Of a stretch of 64,000 bases of DNA, positions 17,874-25,830 are shown in pieces. The position numbers and the translations under genes were made by a program. The notes under the pieces are model-generated. The model had not been told where the DNA came from. It did not search any database and saw only the letters and a program-made list of their open reading frames with translations. Numbering within the stretch: position 1 is the stretch's first letter; each line of letters starts with the position of its first letter. The stretch spans positions 62,001 through 126,000 of the forward strand of contig NZ_CP094972.1 of the NCBI RefSeq assembly GCF_025985425.1. The letters run 5' to 3'. This stretch comes from Entomomonas sp. E2T0 (GTDB taxonomy: Bacteria > Pseudomonadota > Gammaproteobacteria > Pseudomonadales > Pseudomonadaceae).

Positions 17874-20096
17874 ATGAAGTGTCGTAAGTTTGTAACTAGG
17901 CAGAATTTATTATTTCTATTAGTAACTAGTATTTGCCTACCAGTATTGGCACAAATCCAAATTACAGAAGAGCAAGACAATGCTATTCAACTTGATACCT
18001 TAGAAGTTTTAGGTACAGCCCAAGAAGAACTAAAACAAGCACCTGGTGTTTCTATTATTACTGCTGAAGATATTCGCAAAAGTCCGCCTGTTAATGATAT
18101 TTCTGAAATCTTACGTAAACAACCTGGTGTTAACTTAACAGGTAACAGCGGTTCTGGTGCAAGGGGTAACAATCGACAAGTTGATATCCGTGGCATGGGG
18201 CCAGAAAACACCTTAATTTTAGTGGATGGTAAACCTATATCCTCTAAAAACTCAGTACGTTATGGTTGGCGTGGTGACCGAGATACGAGAGGTGATACTA
18301 ACTGGGTACCAGCAGATCAAATTGAACGCATTGAAATTTTACGTGGTCCTGCTGCTGCACGTTATGGTTCAGGTGCCGCAGGTGGTGTTATCAATATCAT
18401 TACTAAAGGTACAACTCAAGAACATCATGGCAACGTCACCATATATAGAAATATGCCTCAACATAAAAGTGAGGGGGTAACCAAACGTATTGATTTTGGT
18501 TTAAGTGGTCCCCTTGCTGATAATCTATCCTATCGTATCTATGGCAATCTTAATAAAACGGATGCAGATGATAAGGATATTAATAAAAATCATACTATTG
18601 GTAACTTTGCAACAGCAGGTCGTGAAGGTGTTCGTAATAAAGACATTAATGGCCTAATTAAATGGCAATTTACTCCTGAACAATCATTAGAATTTGAAGC
18701 AGGTTTCAGTCGACAAGGTAATATTTATGCAGGTGATAGTATGAATAACTCTTCTGCTGCTGCATTACAAGCTTTTCGTGACCCATGGATTGGTCGTGAA
18801 ACAAACATAATATATCGTGAAAACTTTGCAATTACTCACCGTGGTAAATGGGATAACTTATCCTCTATGAGTTTTTTCCAATATGAAAAAACACGTAATA
18901 GACGATTGCAAGAAGGCTTAGCAGGTGGTCCTGAAGGTAATATTAACAGTAACGATTTTGGAACTATTAGTCTACGTAGTTTAACAGGCCATAGTGAAGT
19001 TAATATTCCCTTTTATGCTGTATTTGATCAAGTAGTAACTTTAGGTACAGAATGGAATGAACAAAAAATGGATGATCCATTCTCTAATACCCAAACAGTA
19101 ACAGAAGGAGGAAGCATTCCTAGTATTACTGGTACTAACCGTAATACTAAGTCTTCTGCTACTATCAGTTCATTATTTGTAGAAAACAATATTGAATTAA
19201 GACCAGGTACTATCGTAACTCCAGGCCTTAGATACGATCATCACACTACAACGGGTAGCAACTGGAGCCCTGCTCTAAATATTTCTCAAGACTTAACGGA
19301 TACTGTTACCTTAAAAGCAGGTATTGCTCATGCTTATAAAGCACCTAATCTGTATCAAACTAACCCTAACTATTTACTCTATAGTCGTGGTAATGGTTGT
19401 TGGGGAGCAGGTGGTAGTTGTTACTTAATGGGTAATAAAAACCTTAAAGCAGAAACCAGTGTTAATAAAGAATTAGGTATTGAATACAAACAAGATGGTT
19501 GGATCGCAGGTATTACATGGTTCCGTAACGATTATAAAAACAAGATCGAAGCAGGCCAAGGTATTATTGGTACAGCAACTGGTGGAACAGGCTCTTATGT
19601 TAACTCAGATATTTTCCAATGGGATAATGTACCTAAAGCAGTGGTTGAAGGGTTAGAAGGTAATTTAACCATTCCATTACACTATGATTTAACATGGACA
19701 AACAATTTCACCTATATGTTACAGTCCAAAAATAAAACAACAGGTGAGCCATTGTCTATTATTCCAGAGTTTACTATCAACTCTACAATGGACTGGCAAG
19801 CTACTGACGCACTATCATTACAAACTACAGCAACATGGTATGGCAGACAAACACCACCTAAATATGATTATCAAGGAAAACCTGTTAGTAAAGATGGCAA
19901 ACGAGAAATATCACCTTATGTTTTAGTAGGCTTCTCAGGATCTTATGAATTTACTAAAAACTTACGAGTAACCCTAGGTGTTAATAATATCTTTGATAAA
20001 CGTTTATACCGTGAGGGTAATAGTAAAGATGCTGGTGCTTATACTTATAATGAGCCAGGTAGAACGTTATATACCTCGATTACTGCATCCTTCTAA
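17874..20096 (+). CDS. pfeA: TonB-dependent ferric siderophore receptor (FepA/PfeA-type)
   Basis: 740 residues. The signal peptide ends at LPVLA. A TonB box-like IQLDTLEV follows, then the plug domain (VDIRGMGPENTLILVDGKPI, GPAAARYGSGAAGGVINIITK) and a 22-strand barrel ending in the typical C-terminal phenylalanine (YTSITASF). The plug closely resembles ferric enterobactin receptors FepA/PfeA, including VRYGWRGDRDTRGDTNWVP. It imports a ferric catecholate across the outer membrane with TonB energy. It is translated from GAGG before the ATG and follows the esterase after 27 bases, sharing its Fur-boxed promoter. A strong bidirectional terminator follows. Confidence 0.9.
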   Translation: MKCRKFVTRQNLLFLLVTSICLPVLAQIQITEEQDNAIQLDTLEVLGTAQEELKQAPGVSIITAEDIRKSPPVNDISEILRKQPGVNLTGNSGSGARGNNRQVDIRGMGPENTLILVDGKPISSKNSVRYGWRGDRDTRGDTNWVPADQIERIEILRGPAAARYGSGAAGGVINIITKGTTQEHHGNVTIYRNMPQHKSEGVTKRIDFGLSGPLADNLSYRIYGNLNKTDADDKDINKNHTIGNFATAGREGVRNKDINGLIKWQFTPEQSLEFEAGFSRQGNIYAGDSMNNSSAAALQAFRDPWIGRETNIIYRENFAITHRGKWDNLSSMSFFQYEKTRNRRLQEGLAGGPEGNINSNDFGTISLRSLTGHSEVNIPFYAVFDQVVTLGTEWNEQKMDDPFSNTQTVTEGGSIPSITGTNRNTKSSATISSLFVENNIELRPGTIVTPGLRYDHHTTTGSNWSPALNISQDLTDTVTLKAGIAHAYKAPNLYQTNPNYLLYSRGNGCWGAGGSCYLMGNKNLKAETSVNKELGIEYKQDGWIAGITWFRNDYKNKIEAGQGIIGTATGGTGSYVNSDIFQWDNVPKAVVEGLEGNLTIPLHYDLTWTNNFTYMLQSKNKTTGEPLSIIPEFTINSTMDWQATDALSLQTTATWYGRQTPPKYDYQGKPVSKDGKREISPYVLVGFSGSYEFTKNLRVTLGVNNIFDKRLYREGNSKDAGAYTYNEPGRTLYTSITASF

Positions 20097-20106
20097 TATT
20101 CATTTA

Positions 20107-20150
20107 CTAAACACAAAAAAGGCACCTATTGGTGCCTTTTTTGTGTTTAG
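20107..20150. terminator. Bidirectional terminator between pfeA and mgtA
   Basis: Two perfect 20-base arms (20107-20126 and 20131-20150) around loop TATT, with A6 and T6 runs on either side of GGCACC/GGTGCC. It ends both convergent genes; the mgtA stop codon lies inside the right arm. Confidence 0.92.
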
Positions 20151-22858
20151 TACCATTGACCAAAACGACGGATATAAATGACCTTCATCGTTTGTGCAAC
20201 CAAGCAATAGCACACTAAAGTACCTACTAACCAAGGGAAGTATTCCCATGGTAATGGTTGTAATCCAACCATGGCACCTAATGGTGAGAATGGGATATAA
20301 ATACCTATCGCCATTACTAAACCAGTCATTAATAAAACAGGTAAAGCAGCTGTGCTTTGTACAAAAGGAATCTTTTGAGTACGTAACATATGTACTACTA
20401 AGGTTTGCGATAATAATCCCTCAATAAACCAACCTGATTGGAATAAAGATTGTAACTCTGGTGTATTAGCGGCAAACACATACCACATTAAAGCAAAGGT
20501 AGTAATATCAAAAATAGAGGACGTTGGGCCAATCCATAGCATAAAACGACCAATATTTTTAGCATCCCATTTGCGTGGTTTACGTAAAAACTCCTTATCC
20601 ATTTTATCCCAAGGTAATGATAACTGAGAGATATCATACATTAAGTTTTGAATGAGCAAGTGGATAGCCAACATAGGTAAGAAAGGTAAAAAAGCACTGG
20701 CCACTAATACAGAAAAAACATTACCAAAATTAGAGCTAGCCGTCATATTAAGGTACTTCATGATATTACCAAAGGTCTCTCTGCCTTTAATAACCCCCTC
20801 TTCTAACACCATTAAACTCTTTTCTAATAAAATAATATCCGCTGATTCTTTAGCAATATCAGTACCTGTATCTACTGAAATCCCCACATCTGCATCACGT
20901 AATGCTGGAGCATCATTAATCCCATCACCTAAGAAACCCACTGTATGGCCATTGGCTTGTAACGCTTTAAGTACTCGTGATTTTTGCATAGGGGTTAATT
21001 TAGCAAAAACGGTATGTTCTTCTACTTTACTATGTAATGTCTCATCATCTAATAGGTCTATTTCTTTACCAATTAATGGTTCACCTGCATCCAAGCCTAC
21101 TTCACGGCAAATTTTTAAAGTAATAACTGGATTATCACCCGTTAACACTTTAACGCCTACACCATTATCACGTAATGCAGTTAATGCAGCCTCTGCAGTA
21201 TCTTTTGGTGGATCAAGAAAAGTTAAAAAACCTTCAATAACTAAATCTAACTCATCCGCTATCGTATACTGTGTACGAGAATCATCAGCTAATACTCTAG
21301 TACCCAATATTAATACACGAAAACCATCATTATTATAATCATCTGCAATTTTTAATAGCTGTTGGCGACGTTCTTCATTAATAGCTAAAAGCTGTCCATT
21401 TTCACGTACTTTAGTGGCTACAGAGAGCATTTCTTCTACAGCACCTTTACATACTAATAAACGCTCACCTTGTTTTTCTACAATGACAGATAGACGACGA
21501 CGTACAAAGTCAAAAGGTAACTCATCAACTTTTTTCCACTCTTTTGGCTTTTTAAATTCTGGATGTTTTTTAGCAAAGCGAATAATCGCTTTATCCATTA
21601 AATTTTTTACGCCACTTTGGTGATGACTATTTAACCAAGCTAATTGCAAAATCTGATCGCGATTAGCTCCATTAATATCCACATGGCGTTCAAGAATAAT
21701 TTTATCTTGGGTTAAAGTACCTGTTTTATCAGTACAAAGAATATCCATGGCACCAAAGTTTTGGATAGCATTTAAACGTTTTACCACTACTTTTTTGCGC
21801 GCCATTGCTACTGCTCCTTTAGCAAGATTCGCACTGACTATCATTGGCAACATTTCAGGGGTTAAACCTACTGCTACGGCCAAGGCAAACATAAAAGCTT
21901 CTGTCCAGTCACCTTTAGTAAAACCATTAATTAATAGCACTATAGGCACCATTACTAACATAAAGCGAATTAATAACCAACTAACGCTATTAACTCCTCT
22001 ATCAAAAGCTGTTTGTGCTCTTGAGCCTACGATTGACTTAGCTAAAGAACCAAAATAAGTGTTTGCTCCTGTGGCTACTACTACAGCTGTTGCCGTACCA
22101 CTTACCACATTGGTTCCCATAAAACAAATATTAGGCAGTTCTAATGTATCGTATTCACCAAGAGCTACTACATCAGCTGTTTTTTCTTTGACATTGCCTA
22201 AAGTATCGTACTTTTCGACAGGAATAGACTCGCCTGTTAATACTGCTTGGCTAATAAATAGATCGCGTGATTCTATCAAGCGCACATCAGCTGGAATCAT
22301 ATCCCCTGCTGATAAATGAACAATATCGCCCACCACGATATCACGCATCGCTATTTCTTTTATTTTAGGATTATTTCCCTCTTTATTACGACGTAATACA
22401 GTAGCAGTAGTTTTTACCATCGCTTTTAATGCTTCTGCGGCTTTATTTGAACGATATTCTTGCCAGAAACGCATGAAACCACTGATAGCTATCATCGTAA
22501 CAACAATAATAACACCTGTTAAATCTGTATCTTCACCAGCCTTAAAAGGCAACCAAAAATCAGTATAAAAACTAACAGCACTTAGTGCCATTAATACGTA
22601 AATAAAGGGATTATTAAAGGCTGATAACAATTGAATGAGTGCGTGCGGAGCCTTATCATGGGCAACCGTATTTGCACCATCTCTTGCTAAACGTACTTCT
22701 ACCTCTAGCTCATTTAATCCATCACGACTAGTTGCTAAGTTATATAAAGTTTTTTCTAACGTATTTTGTGCTTCATTGGCAGCGACTATATTTTGCTGAC
22801 TTGTTTTACGGTTTTCTTGAGCTTGGGTTGTATACTCTTTGTTAGTGATAACAGTCAT
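20147..22858 (-). CDS. mgtA: Magnesium-transporting P-type ATPase MgtA
   Basis: 903 residues, a P3B-type ATPase importing Mg2+ at the inner membrane. Phosphorylation motif DKTGTLT has Asp377; the actuator loop has LTGES at 207-211; the hinge contains GDGINDAPAL. Ten membrane segments can be placed: four before ~350 and six after ~690, with LTPEMLP in M4. The first ~45 residues are an acidic/amide-rich cytosolic tail as in Salmonella MgtA. The ATG at 22858 has AGGAG upstream. About 660 bases of leader with two small ORFs and several stems precede it (see 22876-23554), so expression is probably controlled after transcription begins, in addition to any promoter control. Convergent with pfeA. Confidence 0.96.
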   Translation of the reverse strand: MTVITNKEYTTQAQENRKTSQQNIVAANEAQNTLEKTLYNLATSRDGLNELEVEVRLARDGANTVAHDKAPHALIQLLSAFNNPFIYVLMALSAVSFYTDFWLPFKAGEDTDLTGVIIVVTMIAISGFMRFWQEYRSNKAAEALKAMVKTTATVLRRNKEGNNPKIKEIAMRDIVVGDIVHLSAGDMIPADVRLIESRDLFISQAVLTGESIPVEKYDTLGNVKEKTADVVALGEYDTLELPNICFMGTNVVSGTATAVVVATGANTYFGSLAKSIVGSRAQTAFDRGVNSVSWLLIRFMLVMVPIVLLINGFTKGDWTEAFMFALAVAVGLTPEMLPMIVSANLAKGAVAMARKKVVVKRLNAIQNFGAMDILCTDKTGTLTQDKIILERHVDINGANRDQILQLAWLNSHHQSGVKNLMDKAIIRFAKKHPEFKKPKEWKKVDELPFDFVRRRLSVIVEKQGERLLVCKGAVEEMLSVATKVRENGQLLAINEERRQQLLKIADDYNNDGFRVLILGTRVLADDSRTQYTIADELDLVIEGFLTFLDPPKDTAEAALTALRDNGVGVKVLTGDNPVITLKICREVGLDAGEPLIGKEIDLLDDETLHSKVEEHTVFAKLTPMQKSRVLKALQANGHTVGFLGDGINDAPALRDADVGISVDTGTDIAKESADIILLEKSLMVLEEGVIKGRETFGNIMKYLNMTASSNFGNVFSVLVASAFLPFLPMLAIHLLIQNLMYDISQLSLPWDKMDKEFLRKPRKWDAKNIGRFMLWIGPTSSIFDITTFALMWYVFAANTPELQSLFQSGWFIEGLLSQTLVVHMLRTQKIPFVQSTAALPVLLMTGLVMAIGIYIPFSPLGAMVGLQPLPWEYFPWLVGTLVCYCLVAQTMKVIYIRRFGQWY

Positions 22859-22875
22859 CTCTTCTTTCTCCTGTA

Positions 22876-22945
22876 CACTATGGTGACAAGAGAAAATAAC
22901 TGCCTATCTAAAAATTAGGCACGAAAATATCCCTTCACCATAGTG
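22876..22945 (-). promoter_or_regulatory. mgtA leader RNA stem linking the small ORF to the mgtA start
   Basis: CACTATGGTGA (RNA sense, from 22945 down) sits in codons 30-33 of the small ORF; its exact complement TCACCATAGTG lies at 22886-22876, just before the mgtA Shine-Dalgarno sequence. The 48-base loop contains a second stem, TGCCTA/TAGGCA (22901-22921), that includes the small ORF's stop codon. Translation of the small ORF would open the outer stem. Folding not computed. Confidence 0.6.
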
Positions 22946-23032
22946 GTAAATAAAATTATTTGCTATTAAATTAATTAGTTTTTTCTGAATAGGTTCTGGT
23001 TCAGAAAAATCACTACTGGGAGGCTCTTCCAT
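22904..23032 (-). CDS. Candidate mgtA leader peptide, acidic/proline-rich
   Basis: 42 codons starting MEEPPSSDFSEPEPIQKKL, with AGGAG 8 bases before the ATG and the stop 45 bases before mgtA. The N-terminal 14 residues alternate acidic residues and prolines (EEPP, EPEP), as does enterobacterial MgtL (MEPDPTPLP), whose EPDP-type stretch destabilises the ribosome when Mg2+ is low and so controls mgtA. The rest is an ordinary hydrophobic tail. Its codons 30-33 form one arm of a long stem that closes before the mgtA ribosome site. I infer a Mg2+-sensing leader by analogy; there is no sequence homology to MgtL beyond the composition. Confidence 0.55.
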   Translation of the reverse strand: MEEPPSSDFSEPEPIQKKLINLIANNFIYHYGEGIFSCLIFR

Positions 23033-23127
23033 TTTTGGCTCCTATTATTTACTTGTAATTAAACTCCGTTATTAATAACGTTATTTAACAGTTTATTAAA
23101 TAGATTTAATTAATCATCTCAAAGAAC

Positions 23128-23346
23128 TTAACACGCCAATAAATAGTTATACGGCGCAGGCTCTTCTTCTGATTGATTAGTAGATACAAAACCACATTCT
23201 AAACACTGAGTTTGAGCATTTTTTTTCCAAACCAATACTTGGCGGAAAAGAGGTAAATTTGTATTAGCAGATTGCTTAACAGTGATATCTTTGTGGTTAA
23301 AGAAATAAACAAAAATGTTTAATGGGAAGATAGTTTTGAAGTTCAT
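23128..23346 (-). CDS. Small ORF in the mgtA leader, unknown
   Basis: 72 residues from ATG 23346, with AGGTGA upstream; a GTG at 23355 is the alternative. The N-terminus (MNFKTIFPLNIFVYFFNHKD) is hydrophobic and could touch the membrane. The middle contains LPLFRQVLVWKK, then two cysteines (CLECGF), and the end is acidic and proline-bearing (SEEEPAPYNYLLAC). It lies in the predicted mgtA transcript, 95 bases before the second small ORF. It might be a small partner of MgtA, like MgtS/MgtR in enterobacteria, or a second leader peptide. I recognise no family. Confidence 0.5.
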   Translation of the reverse strand: MNFKTIFPLNIFVYFFNHKDITVKQSANTNLPLFRQVLVWKKNAQTQCLECGFVSTNQSEEEPAPYNYLLAC

Positions 23347-23373
23347 ACTATTCACCTATAGCCCAACTCAGTG

Positions 23374-23441
23374 GCCATAAGTGAAACTGGCAACCTATTG
23401 AGCAGTTAAATTGTTATTTAGGCCAGTAAATACTGGCAACC
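23374..23441 (-). repeat. Tandem similar hairpins in the mgtA 5' region
   Basis: Read as RNA on the minus strand, GGTTGCCAGT occurs at 23441-23432 and again at 23395-23386. The first continues ATTTACTGGC, giving a perfect 6-bp stem with a 4-base loop. The second continues TTCACTTATGGC, giving a similar stem with a 3-base bulge. Both precede the first small ORF. Confidence 0.45.
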
Positions 23442-23524
23442 GTCTCTGTTCGTTGTCCATAGTTTTTTAGTTAATCACTCTCACATATTGATTAAAATTG
23501 ATAAGCCTTTAAATAGGCGTGGCG

Positions 23525-23554
23525 ATTTTATTCCTTTCAATTTCTAAACGTCAA
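23525..23554 (-). promoter_or_regulatory. Putative promoter of the mgtA leader transcript
   Basis: TTGACG (23554-23549) and TAAAAT (23530-23525) are 18 bases apart on the minus strand. This would start an mRNA about 660 bases ahead of mgtA that includes both small ORFs. Confidence 0.5.
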
Positions 23555-23581
23555 GCTATTTATTATTTTTTATAAGTTTTA

Positions 23582-24034
23582 TTACCAACTATTAAAGGAT
23601 TTTGATATTTTTATACCTTCTGTAAAATTCTTGCCCAACAACGACAATTGAACAATACCAATTGATAATTCAACAACTTGCATAATTACAAACCAACTAT
23701 CAAATGCATTATTAGCTGCCTTATAATTTAAATAAATAGCTAATGGCACCATAACAAATAAACCATTAAAAACAATAAAAGGCATTCTTTTTTTCTTATT
23801 TAAAATAGGTAAATAATTAGATTCTTTCCCTAATAAAAAACCTGTCATGCCTGTTATCATCATCGCAACAATCATAAAAGGCAAACCGTAATAAACAATA
23901 CTTTGTTTAACCAGTTTTATAGCTTGTTGATCTAAGAATAACTCACTAATAACTGTACTTCCCCAAAAAACGATCACCATCAATATCACTACATTAGCTA
24001 CAATGCCATGTACTATTTTTATATTATTCATCAT
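23582..24034 (-). CDS. Small integral membrane protein, unknown
   Basis: 150 residues with four predicted membrane segments: roughly residues 8-29, 49-68, 86-104 and 116-134. Charged loops lie between them (GKESNYLPILNKKKRMP). The start overlaps the last 11 bases of the MarR gene, with GGAGAA inside the MarR C-terminal codons as ribosome site, so translation is coupled. Two ATGs in a row (24034, 24031) are equally possible. Its family is unknown to me. The MarR neighbour and divergent reductase suggest a joint response to a small lipophilic or electrophilic compound. Confidence 0.7.
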   Translation of the reverse strand: MMNNIKIVHGIVANVVILMVIVFWGSTVISELFLDQQAIKLVKQSIVYYGLPFMIVAMMITGMTGFLLGKESNYLPILNKKKRMPFIVFNGLFVMVPLAIYLNYKAANNAFDSWFVIMQVVELSIGIVQLSLLGKNFTEGIKISKSFNSW

Positions 24035-24491
24035 CTTCTCCTAATGATGAGGTGGGTAGCCGATCAGATAAAGTAGTTAATACACGTAATGTAGTAAATA
24101 AATCTTCAAACTTAATATTTTCTCCAAGGCCTGCTATCCAAACATCTGAAATACTCATTATTTGAGCAAAGACATTGTTACCTTTATCAGTTAATGCATA
24201 TTGTGGAGAGCGCAAATTCTTTGGATTCATATGTGGGCGACATAATTTCTCAGCAATTAAATAATTAATTTGTTTTTGTACACCTTGCCTTGTAAGTCCC
24301 ATAAACCCAGCAATTTGTGGCACTGTTATAGGCTTATTAGACATAGAAATAGCACCCAATATTTGCCATTGAGTACTCGTTAAACCAAAGGGAGTCACTA
24401 ATTGATCCCCTTTATCCATAAATAGTGTTTTTAGCTGAAAAATCTTGATGATAATTTCATGCAATAGCTGAATTGAATTTGATTGATTCAT
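24024..24491 (-). CDS. MarR-family transcriptional regulator
   Basis: 155 residues from ATG 24491, which has AAGGA close upstream; a longer frame begins at 24527. The winged helix-turn-helix is visible: GLTSTQWQILGAI, KPITVPQIAGFMGLTRQGVQKQINYLI for recognition, and a wing with RSPQYALTDKG. It is likely a dimeric repressor relieved by small aromatic or oxidising ligands. It lies divergently from an Old Yellow Enzyme gene and is translationally coupled to a membrane protein gene, so I infer that it controls both. No clear palindromic operator was singled out in the AT-rich intergenic region. Confidence 0.87.
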   Translation of the reverse strand: MNQSNSIQLLHEIIIKIFQLKTLFMDKGDQLVTPFGLTSTQWQILGAISMSNKPITVPQIAGFMGLTRQGVQKQINYLIAEKLCRPHMNPKNLRSPQYALTDKGNNVFAQIMSISDVWIAGLGENIKFEDLFTTLRVLTTLSDRLPTSSLGEDDE

Positions 24492-24692
24492 TTTTATCCT
24501 TCCCTTAAATTGACAACCAGTTTTCATTATTGGAAATAAGTTGTCAATTATTTTTAACTATTAATCAAAAGATCAAACACCTTCTTATACAATGAATAAC
24601 AATAGTAGTATGGATTCTTTATGTTAATAGGAATAACATAAGGCTATTTATCCGCATAATAATTACATATAGCTAAAAGATTGGAGAGAAGA

Positions 24693-25784
24693 ATGACTAA
24701 ATTGTTTAGCCCTATCATCATTGATCAACAAACCTTAGAAAATCGCGTAATTATTCCCCCTATGTGCCAATACTCTGCTATAGATGGTAAGCCTACAGAC
24801 TGGCATAAAATGCATTATGGCTCACTGTCTCATTCAGGCGCTGGCCTACTTATTTTTGAAGCCACTTCAATTTGCCCTGACGGCCGTCTTTCTCCCTATG
24901 ATCTTGGAATATGGGATGATGAAACAGAAGCAGCAATGTCTAAACTAATCAAGTCGATTAGAAAATATTCCGCTATACCTTTGGGTATCCAACTTGTTCA
25001 TGCTGGCCGTAAAGCCTCTATGCCAGAACCTTGGAAAGAAAATAAATATATAACACCACAACAAGGTGGCTGGAAAACCGTTGCGCCTTCTGCCATTGCC
25101 TATGATGATAACCATGATACACCTAAAGAGTTAACAACTGATGAGATAAAAACTATTATCAAACAGTTTGCAGAGGCAGCTAAACGAGCAGATGATGCTG
25201 GCTTTGATATGATTGAAATTCATGGTGCACATGGCTATTTAATCCATCAATTCCTCTCACCTCTTAGTAATAAACGTACTGATGAATATGGTGGCCCATT
25301 AGAAAATAGAATTCGTTTTGCTGTTGAAATATTCAAAGCTATTCGTAAAGTAGTATCAATGGAAAAAGCGGTGGGTATTCGTATCTCTGCTACTGATTGG
25401 GTAGAAGGTGGTTGGGATTTAGAGCAATCTATCGCGCTTGCTAAAACATTAAAAGATTTAGGCTGTAGTTTTATTGATGTTTCTACTGGAGCCTTACATA
25501 AAGATCAAAAAATCCCTGTGGGTCCTAACTATCAAGTTCCTTTTGCACAAGCTATTAAAGAACAAGTAGCGATGCCAACGATGACGGTTGGTTTAATTAC
25601 TGAAGCCACACAAGCACAAGGTATTATTGGAACGGGCCAAGCAGATATGGTGGCCATTGGTCGTGGCATGTTATACAACCCTCACTGGGCATGGCAAGCA
25701 GCAGCAGAGTTAGGTGCACAAGTAACTGCTCCACCACAATACTTACGTTGCCAACCACACCAATATAAAAATCTCTTTAAATAA
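24693..25784 (+). CDS. Old Yellow Enzyme family NADH:flavin oxidoreductase (YqjM/XenA-like)
   Basis: 363 residues, an FMN TIM-barrel ene-reductase. Residues Cys25 and Tyr27 in PPMCQYSA are the redox-tuning pair of the XenA/YqjM class; HGAHGYLIHQFLSPLSNKR holds the substrate-binding His pair and phosphate-binding loop; GVGxR-like VGIRISATDW follows. It reduces activated C=C bonds of electrophiles such as quinones and enones with NAD(P)H. ATG at 24693 has GGAGAGAAGA directly upstream; a TTG four codons earlier is unlikely. Divergent from the MarR gene and followed by a strong terminator shared with ptsP. Confidence 0.92.
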   Translation: MTKLFSPIIIDQQTLENRVIIPPMCQYSAIDGKPTDWHKMHYGSLSHSGAGLLIFEATSICPDGRLSPYDLGIWDDETEAAMSKLIKSIRKYSAIPLGIQLVHAGRKASMPEPWKENKYITPQQGGWKTVAPSAIAYDDNHDTPKELTTDEIKTIIKQFAEAAKRADDAGFDMIEIHGAHGYLIHQFLSPLSNKRTDEYGGPLENRIRFAVEIFKAIRKVVSMEKAVGIRISATDWVEGGWDLEQSIALAKTLKDLGCSFIDVSTGALHKDQKIPVGPNYQVPFAQAIKEQVAMPTMTVGLITEATQAQGIIGTGQADMVAIGRGMLYNPHWAWQAAAELGAQVTAPPQYLRCQPHQYKNLFK

Positions 25785-25788
25785 CTCA

Positions 25789-25820
25789 ATAAAAAAGGCG
25801 GGTTTTCCCGCCTTTTTTAT
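25789..25820. terminator. Bidirectional terminator between the ene-reductase gene and ptsP
   Basis: Perfect 14-base arms ATAAAAAAGGCGGG and its complement around loop TTTT; T6 follows the GC stem on both strands. Confidence 0.95.
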
Positions 25821-25830
25821 TTAAAACTTT

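Noticed and set aside
20652-21338. A 228-codon plus-strand open frame inside mgtA
   Set aside because: Antisense shadow of a well-supported gene: serine/threonine-rich, low-complexity translation and no ribosome site.
22901-22921. The TGCCTA/TAGGCA hairpin as a classic terminator before mgtA
   Set aside because: Only 6 pairs with no proper T-run after it; an attenuator role is possible but cannot be claimed as a terminator.
22859-23560. A ykoK (M-box) type magnesium riboswitch in the mgtA leader
   Set aside because: The conserved M-box core was not recognised; the small-ORF explanation fits better.
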